DNA of 64,000 bases from Nephrocerus scutellatus. Its lineage: Eukaryota; Arthropoda; Insecta; Diptera; Pipunculidae. A program made the position numbers and the translations under genes. The notes under the pieces were generated by a model. That model saw only the letters and a program-made list of their open reading frames with translations, searched no databases and was not told where the DNA came from. Below are positions 1 through 10,779 of this stretch, in pieces. The DNA is taken from positions 61,041,016-61,105,015 of the forward strand of contig OX352763.1 of assembly GCA_947095585.1 (NCBI GenBank). The letters run 5' to 3'. Every line of letters starts with the position of its first letter. Positions within the stretch are counted from its first letter, which is position 1.

Positions 1-1
1 A

Positions 2-844
2 CTTCCGGCTATTAAGATCCCATGCTTTGGTGGCGATTATGAAAGTTGGCCTGAATTTAGCAATTTATTCAGAAGCATTGTTCATGACAATGGGTCTTTA
101 ACCAAGGTACAGAAACTGCACTATTTAAAGGCCAATGTTAGTGACGAAGCCGCGCGTCTTCTGCAACACTTGGTCATTAATGAGAAAAATTATGATTCAG
201 CTTGGACAATTCTCACTACGCGATACGAGCACAAACGCTTGCTAGTAAATTGTCAACTGAGACTCTTCTGCAACCAAGCCAAAATCCATAACGAAAACGT
301 TGGGAGCATAAATGCTTTGCTGGACACAAGCAACGAATGTGTCCAATCATTAAAAAAATTGGAAGTACCGGTGCATCAGTGGGATGCCAAAATTATTTAC
401 TTGATTGTTCAGAAACTTTCGTCGCAAACTCAGGGTCTTTGGGAGGAACACCTCGGTTCTTCCAAAGCACTTCCTGATTTCTCAGACTTTACTGAATTTC
501 TGACAAATAGATATCGAACGTTAGAAGCCATTGGTCAAATATCTAAGACTGGCCAAAACAACGTGAAGAGCATTTCATTACACACAAGAGAAAGTGACAA
601 TTCATGCATCCTATGCAATGGACCACACTCCATTCGTAAATGTAGTAAATTACTATCGGCTGACCCAAAGAGACGACAGGAAATCGTGCGTCAACACAAT
701 TTATGTTTCAATTGCCTAGCAAAGGGACACGATAAAAACAATTGTTCAAGTCAGTACAAGTGCGCTGAGTGCCAACGACGGCACCACACCTTACTGCATT
801 TTCAAGCAAATCATATAAGGGGTCCCCCACCACCACATTCCTAA
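2..844 (+). pseudogene. BEL/Pao retrotransposon gag, 5' end outside the window
   Basis: The reading frame is open from base 2, so the protein begins upstream of the window. The first residues (IPCFGGDYESWPEF and onward) resemble the N-terminal capsid region of BEL/Pao Gag. The C-terminal third carries cysteine/histidine knuckles: C-x2-C-x4-H-x4-C at about 604-645 (CILCNGPHSIRKC), a second at about 709-753 (CFNCLAKGHDKNNC), and a partial third ending in HTLLHF. This is the usual BEL arrangement of several knuckles before the protease. A stop follows at 842-844. The capsid packages element RNA in the cytoplasm. In a complete element gag-pol is one frame, so the stop, together with later frameshifts, marks this as a dead copy. 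Family assignment is firm; the full length cannot be judged. Confidence 0.85.
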
Positions 845-916
845 CCTAGTCGAAATGGTCAACAAACACACCGACAGAGAGAATATCAACTTTCAACGTC
901 ACAAAACTGCAACGCA

Positions 917-1500
917 TACGTGATGGAAGCATCTCAGGCAACAGTGTTGGACAAGGAGAATTATCAGAAACCTAAGTCAACTGCCGTACTCTTGGGAACA
1001 ATGCTTGTAAGAGCGATTGACAAATCAGGTCAGTCAATAATATTGCGCGCGCTGATGGATCCCGGATCCGAAGTATCATACATAACTGAGTCAGCGGCTC
1101 AGTTATTAAAATTGAAGAAAATAAAACAAGTAACTGAGATTGGAGGAATCGGTCGGTGAATAATTGTTGTTCAAGAGCAAGCGCTCTTGTTAATTTACAT
1201 CCATTGACGAATAATGATCTCAGCATTCTGACTCAGGCTTTAATACTGTCCAATTTGACGGCATAGCTTCCAAGTAAGAGAATGAATAGAGCACTATGAC
1301 CGCACATCTCCGGACTCGCACTAGCCGACCCCCAATTTAATCAGCCAAACAGAATCGATATCTTGTTGGGTAGTGATGTATACCCACAAATAGTGCTCCA
1401 GGGCATAATCAAAGGAGAAGTTGGGACACCAATTGCACAACAAACAGTGTTCGGATGGGTATTAATCGGTCCAGTCTTTGAGAGTAATTGTTTCACGAAT
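917..1500 (+). pseudogene. BEL/Pao aspartic protease, frame-broken
   Basis: The frame at 920-1159 contains ALMDPGSEVSYIT, the active-site region of a BEL retropepsin, in which DPGS stands where many families have D-S/T-G. The frame stops at about 1157. A second frame from 1363 continues with LLGSDVYPQIVL and TPIAQQTVFGWVL, the typical C-terminal half of the BEL protease domain. The two halves lie in separate frames with about 200 bp of disrupted sequence between them, so no active enzyme can be made. In an intact element this protease cleaves the Gag-Pol polyprotein. It sits directly between gag and the RT remnant, as expected for BEL order gag-PR-RT-RH-IN. Confidence 0.8.
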
Positions 1501-2355
1501 TCATTCTATACAAAGATAGAAAATGTTGAGGGGATCCTGCAGAGATTTTGGGAAATTGAACAGGACCCTCAAAAGATGGTATACACTCGCGAGGAAGAAG
1601 ATTGTGAATCACATTTTTGCGGAACTCATGAACGCATGTTAGATGGACGGTACAAGGTTTCATTGCCGTTTAAAGAAGGACATCGTCCAGAGCTAGGAAT
1701 GTCCTATAATTCTGCACTAGCTCGTTTTCTACAGCTTGACGCTTCAAAACAAATTCAGAATTCGCGCAAAAATACAAACAAGGTATGGAAGAGTATTTTG
1801 ATTTTGATTTTTTGATCGAAGAAGTTTCGAATTTCCAATTGACCGGTAACCGTTAATGTTATTATTTACCACATCATGCTGTGTTGAAGGAATCTAGTAC
1901 AACAACGAAACTTCGAATTGTTTTCGATGCATCCTGTCCTACGTCGGACGGATCATCCCTCAATGATCACTTGCTGACTGGACCAAAGCAACAAGACGAC
2001 ATAATTGATCATATACTGCGTTTTCGCAAGCATCGAGTTGCGTATGTAGCTGATATCAACAAAATGTATAGACAAATTTGGATTGCTGACCAAGACGGTA
2101 TGTACCAACTAATTTTGTGGAGGAGAAGAGACGATCAAGCGGTAAAAACATTTCATTTGAAGACGGTGACGTTCGGAACGGCAGCTGCTCCTTTTCGAGC
2201 GATAATGACACTGCTACAATTGACAGCAACCATTGCCAAAAACACCACCAAAAACAACAACAACAGAGAAGAACTCATGAAAATTATGTCGCTAGGCGGT
2301 TTTCCTCTACGCAAGTGGGCTAGCAATTCAAACAAATTTTTAAAAACCATTCCAG
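1501..2355 (+). pseudogene. BEL/Pao reverse transcriptase fragment
   Basis: From about 1530 the frame reads ILQRFWEIEQ, the linker that opens BEL reverse transcriptase. It is interrupted near 1815. A new frame from 1881 gives KLRIVFDAS, SLNDHLLTGP, VAYVADINKMYRQI and DQDGMYQLILW, all typical of the BEL fingers and palm. The region that should contain the YVDD catalytic box is missing: after FGTAAAPF the reading frame passes through a short low-complexity stretch (2220-2270) and resumes at the later BEL motif SLGGFPLRKWASNS. The catalytic core is therefore deleted. At about 2355 BEL similarity ends and a LINE C-terminus continues in the same frame. Confidence 0.8.
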
Positions 2356-2860
2356 CTGAGTTCCGTGAAGTAGAATTCCATCTGAATTTTATTCCACATA
2401 GAGAAGATCTTCCAATTATTTGCACCCTATGTAATCTTGGTGAAAGGGAAGATGTTCTACATTTCCTTGGAAGGTGCCCGATGTTGAAGGAAACGAGAAG
2501 ACACTTTTACGGAACTGATTTTATACCGGACGTCGAAGTACTAGGATGCTTAAACAAGCCTAATGTGTCACAACTGTATCGCTATTGCAAAGTTGCTCTG
2601 GCGTATCGAAATCAAATTATTACGCTCAACTTCTAAAGTAATCCCTCTTTCCTTCGTAAATTAAATTCTTTATATTTTTTTTTTAATTTCAATATTTATT
2701 TGTATTTTTATTTTACTAAATCAAAGTGGTAAAACTTGTAAATTATTATACAGAATTAATTGTCAATCGGCAGACGGCAATGCCATGCTTTTTTGATTTT
2801 GTAATATTTCAAACGAATGTTAATAAAAATCTAAATCTAAATCTATCTAAATCTAATGTT
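2356..2860 (+). mobile_element. 3' end of a non-LTR retrotransposon (LINE), 5'-truncated
   Basis: The frame continuing from the BEL fragment changes character near 2355 and contains a C-x2-C ... H-x4-C cluster (CTLCNLGEREDVLHFLGRC), the knuckle found at the C-terminus of many LINE ORF2 proteins, then a stop at 2634-2636. An AT-rich 3' region follows and ends in a short AAATCT repeat at about 2826-2857, a typical simple-repeat LINE tail. Only the last 80 or so codons are present. The tail is also read, on the other strand, as the tail of the errantivirus env frame, so the LINE 3' end marks the truncation point of that provirus. The clade is not determined. Confidence 0.65.
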
Positions 2861-3448
2861 AATATGCTTTTAGCTAGACTGTCTTGTTTTATTTCTGTGG
2901 AATTGATAAAGTTCCTTAATACATACTGGTGTTTGTTTATACGGTCTGCCATTGTTTCTAAATCTGTTTGGAATTGTGTATTCATACCTACTTGTTTATT
3001 TAATTCTGTCATAGCATTTATATTATTTTCTTCTATTATTTTTAGATGATTCTCAATCTCTAATCTTTCATCATTATCCATCACTCCAAAAAGAAAATGG
3101 AGTGCGTTTCCTCCTATGTTTATTAATCCTCTCCTTTGTCTCGAATAAGGAAGTATACTTTGTAATTTTGATTTAGAATCTCCTAAAGCTTTTGTCATTA
3201 ATCTTTTTAATCTTAAGTCTTGAAAATTGTTATAGCCTGTTTCTATATCAAATTCAATTTGTTTAATAACTTCATTATAAGTTTCTAAATTAATTAGGTA
3301 TGTGGAGTATTTTATCATATTTTTCAATTAATTCAATGGGTTCTTGTTTTATAGTTATGTATCCTGCTTGATTGTGAATTTCTTGTAATAAGAATTCTGA
3401 TTTCAATATGGTTAAAGTGAATAATGTAATTATATTTAAGGTTTTCAT
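2809..3448 (-). pseudogene. Errantivirus envelope (baculovirus F-like), truncated and frameshifted
   Basis: A start with a short hydrophobic leader lies at 3446-3448 on the minus strand. It loses frame near 3300-3327, and the rest is carried by a second frame down to 2809. That second frame has a basic cleavage motif R-Q-R-R at about residues 63-66 (3141-3130), followed by a glycine/hydrophobic stretch, the hallmark of the F-like fusion proteins of errantiviruses and baculoviruses. A heptad-like region follows. The C-terminal residues are not env: they are the translation of the AAATCT-repeat LINE tail, so the transmembrane anchor is gone. In intact relatives this protein mediates membrane fusion; this copy is broken at both ends. 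Confidence 0.75.
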
Positions 3449-3715
3449 AGCACCAGCTTTTACGTAAACGTCTTTATTTAAGACTGGTTCAATTAAATCA
3501 TTTTTATTTGATTTCTTTTATTAATATTATCTTCTTTAATTTTTTGAATCCTTTTTCCTATCTCTTCTACTTCTTCTACTTTTATTTTGTTTTGAATAAA
3601 ATCTATAGGTTTTCTTAATAATGTTGAATGAATTGTACAATTATATATACTAACTGCTCTTATTACTTTTTCTCTTAAGTTATGTTCTTTTTCTCTTCTT
3701 GTGCTTTATATATTC

Positions 3716-4242
3716 TTATATGTTCATTGAGTGTGTACCATGCACTCTTTCTACATCTGAGTTTCCCTTCTTATGATTTGGGGTTATGAGTTTTATTTTA
3801 ATTCTTTCTTCATTGCAATATTCTTTAAATGCTAGGCTATTAAATTCATTATCGCATATTATTTCTTGGGGTTTGCCTAATATTGAATTTCTAAGCTTAA
3901 GTTGCTCAATAATTTTATGAGTGTTTCTACTAGCTAGGGGAAAGGCTGTCAAATGTTTAGTAAATTCGTCTATAATTGTTAAAAAGTAAATATCTTTACT
4001 TGGGATATAAATGTCCATGTGTATAAGCTCGTTTGGCTTAAGTGCAGTTTTATTATTATTTCAAATTTCATTATTTCTGGACTTCTATCATGTTTTGCTG
4101 TTTGACATACAGTACAATTGTTAATGTATCTTCTAATTAATTCTCTTAATTTTGGAAAATAATATTCACTTTTAATTTCAAGATATGTTTCTTGTATTCC
4201 TCTGTGATTAAATTGTTCATAAATCCTTTGAATGAGATTCAA
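3716..4242 (-). pseudogene. Errantivirus integrase, frameshifted
   Basis: The upstream frame (4242-3979) holds the N-terminal zinc-binding HHCC domain: H-R-G-I, then CTVC. The next frame (4018-3716) holds the catalytic core, with the first aspartate in MDIYIPS, the second in IICDNEF and the glutamate in GNSDVERVH, so all three acidic residues of the DDE triad are visible. The two frames overlap by about 40 bp and differ by a frameshift. The C-terminal domain continues only as disrupted sequence toward the env start. Integrase inserts the cDNA into host chromosomes; this copy cannot encode it as one chain. Confidence 0.85.
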
Positions 4243-4728
4243 CGCATCGTTTGTATTACTTAAATCGTTTAAAAGAGTAATGCATCTTAGTAATATTAGT
4301 TTACTTTGATTGCTGTAAAGCTCAACATATTTTTCCTGAATTTTGCAAAATTAAGTATCACTTGGACAATATACTGCCACTTTTCCGTGATCGGGTAAAA
4401 ATTCCCTTAATGCTTCAGTAAAATATTCGCCTACATCTTTTGATTTAATAGTGAGTCTTCTTATACCTTTATATAGATAATTTATATTTTTACCTTCATC
4501 TTCTGACTCTATAACTTCTATTTGATGCTTGAAAATATTTGTAGGTAATTCTGAAATTCCTATGTGATCATTTCTTTCTTCTATTCCACTTTTCTTCTAT
4601 TCCACTATGATTTGTGGCTAACGATGAATCTTCATTTCCATTGACTGCGTTTACTTCGAGTCTACTAAGATAATCTGCTACGCGATTTTCTTTTCCTTTT
4701 AAATATTCGATATCAAAATAATATTCAT

Positions 4729-5655
4729 TTAAACTAATTTTCCATCTTGGAGTTTTGAATTTGGTTCTTTAAGGTTACTTAACCAAACTAAAGGTCTTTG
4801 GTCAGTTTGTATTTTAAATTTGCGACCGTAAAAATATGGTCTGAAATATTTTGTTGACCAAACAATACTTATTAACTCTTTTTCAACAGTGCTATATCTG
4901 CGTTCATGTTCATTGAGTGTGCGAGATGCATAGCATAATGGGTGATTTGATTGTGAAAGAACTGATCCGATTGCATAATTTGATGCATCCGTTGTTAAGA
5001 CGAATTCCTTTGTATAGTCAGGATATTTAAGAAGGGGGTCATTAGATATGAGTAATTTAAGTTCTTCAAAAGCTGTTATATATTCTGGGTCTTTAATGTT
5101 TATCTTTGTTCCTTTCTTGAGATATTTGGTCATAGGTACTGCTACCTTTGAATAATTCTTAATAAACTTTCTGTAACAACCTGTTAGACCTAGAAAAGAT
5201 TTTATTTGTTTTGTTGTACAAGGAATGGGTATCTTTTCAATTGCTGTTATTTTTTCTGGGCTTGGCTTTATTCCGTTTGTAGTAATTACGTGCCCTAAAT
5301 ATTCTGTTTCTTTTCTAAGAAATTTACATTTATCTATTTGTATTTTTAAGTTGTGCTGGTTAAGTTTTTTAAATACTTTATCAATTGAGCAAATATGTTC
5401 CTCTAATGATGTACTGAATATGAGAATGTCATCTAAATAGACAACACATATTTTTCCTACAAGTTCTTCTAATACGTAATTAATCATTCGCTGAAAAGTA
5501 GCGGGGGCATTTTTTAGTCCAAATGGCATCCGATTAAATTCGTAATGACCATTTGCTGTTGAGAAAGCAGTTTTGTACTTGTCTTTAGGATTCACCAATA
5601 TCTGGTGGAAGCCTTTCGCTAAATCAAGAGTGGTAAAATATTGGGCTCTTCCCAA
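4729..5655 (-). pseudogene. Errantivirus reverse transcriptase/RNase H fragment
   Basis: A 308-codon open frame contains the RT palm motifs [28 protein letters not shown] and the catalytic box [10 protein letters not shown], with both aspartates intact. The thumb ([17 protein letters not shown]) and the start of RNase H ([19 protein letters not shown]) follow. RNase H continues to about 4740, where the frame changes. The N-terminal fingers lie upstream of 5655 in another frame. This is the best preserved part of the provirus. Its spacing to protease and integrase matches Ty3/gypsy pol. Confidence 0.9.
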
Positions 5656-5963
5656 TTTACTGAATATATTGGTTTATCACTTTTAGTTTCAATTTAATGC
5701 GTTACTTCCTTTACGTTAGTTAAAATGTCTCCTTCTCTATAGAATAATTGTTTATTATTTTTTAATATTTGATTCAGAGCTATCTCTTCTTCTCTGTTCA
5801 TATAAGGTTAAGTTAAGTTGATAATTCTGTAATGTAACTATCTAAAGGGTATTCCTTGGGTTTTGTGAGCAATGGGATATTAGTATTTTTAATCTTCAAT
5901 GTATGAGTATAATATGATATTTTGGCTTCTAATGGTATAAGGATATTATTTCCTAAAATTCCG

Positions 5964-6509
5964 TCAAATGGTAATAGGTTTGTCTAATTTACTTTCAAAA
6001 TGTCTTGGGAATATATTTTCTTTTAAAATAGATGTAGCTGCTCCTGTGTCTACTAAAAATCTGAGTTTTTTATTAAGAGTATGAACATCTATGCAGGGTA
6101 ATGGTCTGTTGAGGTAGGTGTTTGAATTTGCTGTATTTTGAGAAAGGTTATCTACTTCCATTGGTTCTGGATCATTTTTTTTATTTTGTGTTGCAAATGG
6201 GTTACTTAGAAAAATTCCCACATCTATTTGGTTGCCTATAATTTTGTTCATTTTGGTTCCTATAGTTTTGATTATTGTTTTTTTGATTATTGTTTCTATA
6301 AAAGTTCTGACCTTTTTTATTGAAATTCCTATTGTTATTTGAATTTCTTGGTTCGTTTTTATAATCTCTATTATTTCCTTGATTTTTATTATAGTTATTA
6401 TATTGTTTATAATTTTTGTCATTAAAATTTTTATTGTTATTTCTAAAACTTCGAAAATTTCTATCATTATTCTTATTATTCTCTTCCTTTGTCCAATGAC
6501 AAGCTTCAC
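5964..6509 (-). pseudogene. Errantivirus gag C-terminus and protease
   Basis: The first two thirds of the frame are isoleucine/lysine/asparagine-rich low-complexity sequence, probably the degenerate nucleocapsid part of Gag read in a drifted frame. From about 6170 the translation becomes convincing: DPEPMEVDNLSQ, then CIDVHTLNKKLRFLVDTGAATS. DTGA is the active site of a retropepsin. Protease similarity ends at the frame's stop near 5964. RT begins about 300 bp downstream, in the expected order. The first part is uncertain; the protease call is firm. Confidence 0.75.
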
Positions 6510-6614
6510 TTAAAGTTTTTATGTTATGATTAATTATAATTGAACTAGCATTTGGTGGAATTTTTTCGCAAAATTAAGCTAGTAATGATGCATCATTATT
6601 GCTAGAATTATATT

Positions 6615-7200
6615 TTATTGGGTTATCTTTCGATAGATAATATTTATTATTTTATCTGCAAAGAATGTCGAATATGAATTATAAAGCTGAGTTATATTCT
6701 TAGTATAAACTCTATCTGCTTGTTCTTTTAATTTTAAAAAGGATTCTTTCTCTCCGAAATTTCTAACTAATATATTCTTTACTTCTTGCCAGCTATTTTG
6801 GTCACCACCCCGTAATATTACTTCTAATGCATAATCTGTGATTTTAGATTTTATTTCACAAACTATAAATTCTTTTTTCATCTTGTTCTTTTTTCTTTGT
6901 TCATTGTGTAAACTGACTGTACTCATTATAAAGTCTGACTTTTTTATAAATATAATTAAATTACAGGTTTTACCATTGAAGTTTGGTAAATTCTTCACTA
7001 ATTGTAGTGGATCAATAGTTATGGTTGCCATTGTTACCTTATTTTTTGAATTTGTTGGTTGCTCGAGATTTTCTTCAATTGATTCTTCTTTTAGTTGTTG
7101 GATCGCTGCTGGATCTGTTGATTGTTTTGATTCTATAGTTGAAATATCACTTTCCTTTCTGTCAAATTTTTAATGCAGCTGGTATTTTGTATGGTTTGAA
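6615..7200 (-). pseudogene. Errantivirus gag, N-terminal to middle part
   Basis: The frame at 7031-6615 starts MATITIDPLQLVKNLPNFNG and continues with YALEVILRGGDQNSWQEVKNILVRNFGEKESFLKLKEQ (quoted in part), which resembles the capsid region of 17.6/297-type Gag. A weaker open stretch extends upstream to about 7200. Several frameshifts separate this piece from the protease frame. It is the first coding block after the leader and primer-binding site. Gag forms the particle shell that holds the element RNA. Confidence 0.7.
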
Positions 7201-7740
7201 TTTATTTTTTGAACACGTTGGGGCTTTCGACATTGATATTTTCTGCCACGTAAAGTTGTTCTTCCTTCTTTAGGCCTCTTCGCATTCTTTCTTTTTTATT
7301 TTTATTAAAATTACAATTTTATTTAATTTTATTTATTTCGTCGGAGTTGTTGTCTTCTTAACTTTTCTTGAATTGATTTAAAATGTTCTTTAAAATCAGC
7401 TGCTCCTTCGTCGTCTATCCAACTTTGTGAGTTTTGTTCCATGTGTGGTTCTTCTACTTGCGGTGCATCTGCTCCCTTTTGAATTTTTATTTTTTCTGGT
7501 AGCATTTAAAATGTTCGATTTAATTGTTTTCAGTTAAACATTCCCTCTACGAGATTTTGTGAAATTGTCTTTTATAGATCCTGATTCACTATGTTTTTAC
7601 TTTCTAAATGTATATGTTTTTTTTATTGTTGTCCTATAATACCGTTTTGTAATTTTACTTTACCGGCAAACTATTTTATTTAGTTAAAGGACGATCCCGA
7701 ATTAAACTTTAAATAAAGTAAGATACATTGATCTTTCGAG

Positions 7741-7758
7741 ATCCTACCGACTGCGCCA
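7741..7758 (-). other. Errantivirus primer-binding site (tRNA-Ser type)
   Basis: On the minus strand the bases read TGGCGCAGTCGGTAGGAT, the primer site shared by 17.6/297-type errantiviruses and complementary to a tRNA-Ser 3' end. It directly follows the 5' LTR. Confidence 0.85.
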
Positions 7759-8171
7759 GTTTCGTTTCCGATTCTTATTTTTAAAAAAAAATATATTTTG
7801 TGTTTTCAAATGAAAACACCACAACTAAATTAAACGTTTTTCTTTTAATTTCTAAAAAGAACTCTTTATTAAATTTCTTAATTAAACTGATAACTTAAAA
7901 CTCTTATGTCCAACGAATAATACTGATTTCTAAATTGAACTGCACTTCTTAAATCTCTGGATACAACTGTAGTGATTAGTATGATTTGCATACGGCTTAT
8001 ATACTATTTGTGTGCCGTCCAACTTCTTTGTTAGCTTTTGGACTTTGATCTTGTCCTTGAATTTAGGAAGACTTAAACATGTTTATTTCATGCGCAATTG
8101 AAGATCTGGCTGGCCTTGAAACATGTTGATCTCTAGATCAGAATTAAAGATAAGGATTAAAATGCGTCACT
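7758..8171 (-). repeat. Errantivirus 5' LTR (about 414 bp)
   Basis: On the minus strand the segment starts AGTGACGCATT and ends in ACT at the primer site, matching the AGT...ACT ends of 17.6/297 LTRs and their usual length. The matching 3' LTR is missing because the other end of the provirus is truncated. The left flank beyond 8171 is about 70 bp of unassigned DNA before a BEL fragment. Confidence 0.75.
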
Positions 8172-8239
8172 CTTATATTGTCCAGCAGGACTGTGCACTT
8201 GTTGTATTATGAATAATATTATGAAAAAATATTATGATT

Positions 8240-8670
8240 TTATAAAGTGATGTGAGGGTGTTCTAGGAATGTAACCACGCGCGCTGTAGGAAGCTGCCCC
8301 ATCAATGGCATGACTGGCTTAGCTCTTAAGATTTTGCACATACAACATCTTGATTTAATTTTCTGCACTACGGCTTGAAAGGTTACAATACATGCGCTCT
8401 CCCGAATATTGGAAATCAGCAAAGCTATGCCAAAGTGTAAGTTTTGTTCGTGGTGATGCTGCACGAAAACATCGACTAGTGGATGATTCATTGGCAGATA
8501 GCGGGATTGCGAGAGGCATAACTCGCCAATGCCTTTTGAGCCCTTGATCCCAAACGGATTGTTCCTTTTTTATCTCGGGACGGAGAAAGACTACGGATAG
8601 AACTTGAACTGTCCACTACGTTTTTCACAGTCAACGATTTTATTTCGTTCGGAAAAGCACCTTGTTGCAT
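8240..8670 (-). pseudogene. BEL/Pao integrase N-terminal region, second element
   Basis: The frame at 8670-8488 contains SSSIRSLSPSRDKKGTIRLGSR, the conserved stretch just before BEL integrase. The frame at 8491-8240 follows with NHPLVDVFVQHHHEQNLHFG and then CCMCKILRAKPVMPLMGQLP, which is the HHCC zinc-binding domain, and ends before the DDE core. The two frames overlap by 4 bp in different phases. This is the 3' limit of the second BEL element; about 70 bp further left the errantivirus LTR starts. Confidence 0.85.
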
Positions 8671-8799
8671 CTTTCTAAACAGCCAGTCTTCAACACGATT
8701 GAACTCGTTGCGAGTAATAAAAGCTTCTTTATAGCAAGGTCTCTTGCGGCAAACGTCTTTTAGGAGGAGAAGGAAGGCGATGACCCTGACAGAAGAACT

Positions 8800-9300
8800 C
8801 TATCTTGCCTTAAACCTTGCTGATAAGTCGTCGTAAACGAAGTATGAAATGTCCTGATTGTAATGAAACAAAAGGAAAAGGTCATTATCTTCTGGCATAA
8901 CTTCAGGTTCTGAAGGCAGGCCCCTTAAACCATCTCGAATTAGAATCTCCCATATACGAGTAGCTCCATCTAGTTGCATCATCGGCCACATTGTCGGCTG
9001 ACTTGATATAGTACCATTGACGAGAAGTAGAGGAATCTAGAATTTCTCCAACTCTTGATGCCACAAACGATGGGAATTTGTACTTGGTGAAGCCTATCCA
9101 AGAGAGCACAGTTTTCGAGTCCGAAAGGAAGATCGTCTTGTGTATCGGCAAAGTATGCGACTGCTTGGTCGTCGTTGCTAATCGGACACCAAGCACTGCT
9201 GCTTGCAGCTCTAAACGAGGGACCGATAATTTTTTGACTGGGGCAATATTTGCTTTTGCCATGACCAGAAAACACTGCGCACCTCCTTGTTTTTGAAAAC
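8800..9300 (-). pseudogene. BEL/Pao RNase H region, second element
   Basis: The frame at 9262-8903 reads MAKANIAPVKKLSVPRLELQAAVLG, then FLSDSKTVLSWI and YIKSADNVADDATR, the signature of BEL RNase H. After that the frame shifts and the continuation (8991-8800) carries on toward the integrase. A parallel frame (9275-8979) is only a shadow of this one. A segment of RT-RH linker with a frame change lies between this and the next piece at 9300-9410. Confidence 0.85.
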
Positions 9301-9409
9301 TAAAGAAAGCTACTGCGGCAAAAGCCTTTTCCGAAGCGTCAGTAAAAATGACAAGGCTTACCTTTGAAATCGATAAAGTCCATAGGTACCAGCGAGGTAT
9401 CTCTATTTT

Positions 9410-10010
9410 TCAATGTTTTTTTAACTCCATGCTGGAAGTGGCCCATTGAGTCTTCAATTCGTTGGAAAGCGCTTCATCCCAGTCGTACCATTCTCGCCAT
9501 ATATCTTGCAACAAGATACGTCCACGTATAACGAAATGAGAAATCAGATCAAGTGGATCAAAAAGTCTCATAATAGCTCTGAAAATTTTCCTTTTTGAAA
9601 TCGTAGCATCTGCATACGTTAACCGATCAAAGACATCATCGACTGAAATTTTGTAAAATAATTTGTCACGCTTTGGGTGCCAATACATCCTCAGAATTTT
9701 AGAGGTGACCACGGCGCATTCGTTCGGATTCACACTAACCAGTATTGGATTTGCATGACTTGCAGGTATTTGCGACAGCATCTCGTGACAGTTCGACTGC
9801 ACCCCAACCAACTCGAAACTCATTGATTTGCAGATTCCAAAGCTGCTTTAGTTACATCAACAGCTGCTTTCACGGTGTCATGACTGTTGAAATAATCGTC
9901 AACATATGTTCACTTTGTTAGTCAACCGCCTCCGGAAAATCGTCTCGAAAAAGTTTGGCGTGGCTTAATAAACTAAGAGCATGACGGATATGATCTTGGT
10001 CCCAACATCA
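9410..10010 (-). pseudogene. BEL/Pao reverse transcriptase C-terminal part, second element
   Basis: The catalytic box is visible in one frame at about 9888-9908 on the minus strand as YVDDYFNSHDT, but stops lie around it. The following frame at 9823-9410 contains KILRMYWHPKRDKLFY and KRKIFRAIMRLFDPLDLI, the conserved RT-to-RNase H linker of BEL elements. The fingers and the first half of the palm are missing: at about 10015 the sequence jumps to gag. The element has therefore lost protease and most RT by an internal deletion. Confidence 0.85.
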
Positions 10011-10019
10011 TCACTTCCA

Positions 10020-10380
10020 TTATGTAGACTGAAGGTTCTCTGGAACAATCACAATTCTCTCCACAAAACTTCTACATCTTTTTGAGCAGCTGCAGCTTGA
10101 GCAATGACTTAATCGAAAGACGCATTCGCTTCGTCCTCTCGAGGCTTTTGAGCAGCAACAGAAGGTTTTTTTTCCGTAAATCGGATTCCTCCTTGCAGTT
10201 GGCTTTTCCGCAAAACCACGGGTCAGCAGTGCTGAATAAATCTTGGTTAAAATCCGCGCAGTCGTAATGCCACCAGCGACTGCACCTCTCGCATTGCACC
10301 ATATGGTCGTCACCAGCCATTTTACAATTTTTGGCCATGCAAGAAAAATTTCTTTCTTTCATCTTCACAAGTTTCGAGAC
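10020..10380 (-). pseudogene. BEL/Pao gag N-terminus with PHD-like finger
   Basis: The start is probably a Met at about 10362 (MKERNFSC) or 10321 (MAGDDHMVQC). The protein shows a C-x2-C (CERC), then WWHYDC, then PWFCGKANC, the spacing of a PHD/zinc finger. Some BEL/Pao Gag proteins carry such a finger, where it may bind histone tails or nucleic acid. The frame shifts near 10150, and a second frame continues to 10020. Directly downstream on the minus strand the RT remnant begins, so the capsid and protease are deleted. The region 10380-10780 is probably its leader/LTR; I cannot set the LTR ends. Confidence 0.65.
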
Positions 10381-10779
10381 GAAAGAATGGAATTCTAAAA
10401 AATGGATATTATTTCCTAAAGAAACAAATAAAATAATTTTGAATTCACAATCAATTATTTCAATGCTTACTTTCGTGCAACACCACCTCAGGCCAACGAT
10501 CAAACAGCAAACTGCGCGAGACCAACGATTCTGCAACGATGCAAGCAGAGAAAATACTTCTTTCTTAAGTGTTCGCGAATTTTGCACCGCTCTTTCGTAA
10601 GCTAACAAAGGTCAATTCTGCATGCTCTTCGGTCGTTACCCCAAGGTAAGGTAGTTTTACAGAAAGTTTAATTTAACCCTTTTACGGCTTTCAAGTACAT
10701 TTAAATTTAAGATAGAACATTTTAGATTATTAAAAGTTACTAGATACAAATTACATATTAGGTTTGGCTCGATGACAGT

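Larger units (their letters stand above)
2821..8171 (-). mobile_element. Decayed errantivirus (17.6/297-type Ty3/gypsy element with env)
   Basis: Read on the minus strand the order is 5' LTR (8171-7758), tRNA-Ser-type primer site, gag, protease, RT/RNase H, integrase, env, as in Drosophila 17.6, 297 and Tom. Every reading frame is broken by stops or frameshifts, and the env 3' end and 3' LTR are lost where a LINE tail abuts at about 2820-2860. Between the coding pieces (3449-3715, 4243-4728, 5656-5963, 7032-7740) the sequence is the AT-rich remainder of pol, gag and leader. The element cannot be active as it stands. Confidence 0.85.

Noticed and set aside
5964..6170. Isoleucine/lysine-rich protein as a separate gene
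   Set aside because: AT-rich drifted frame between errantivirus gag and protease; no independent support.
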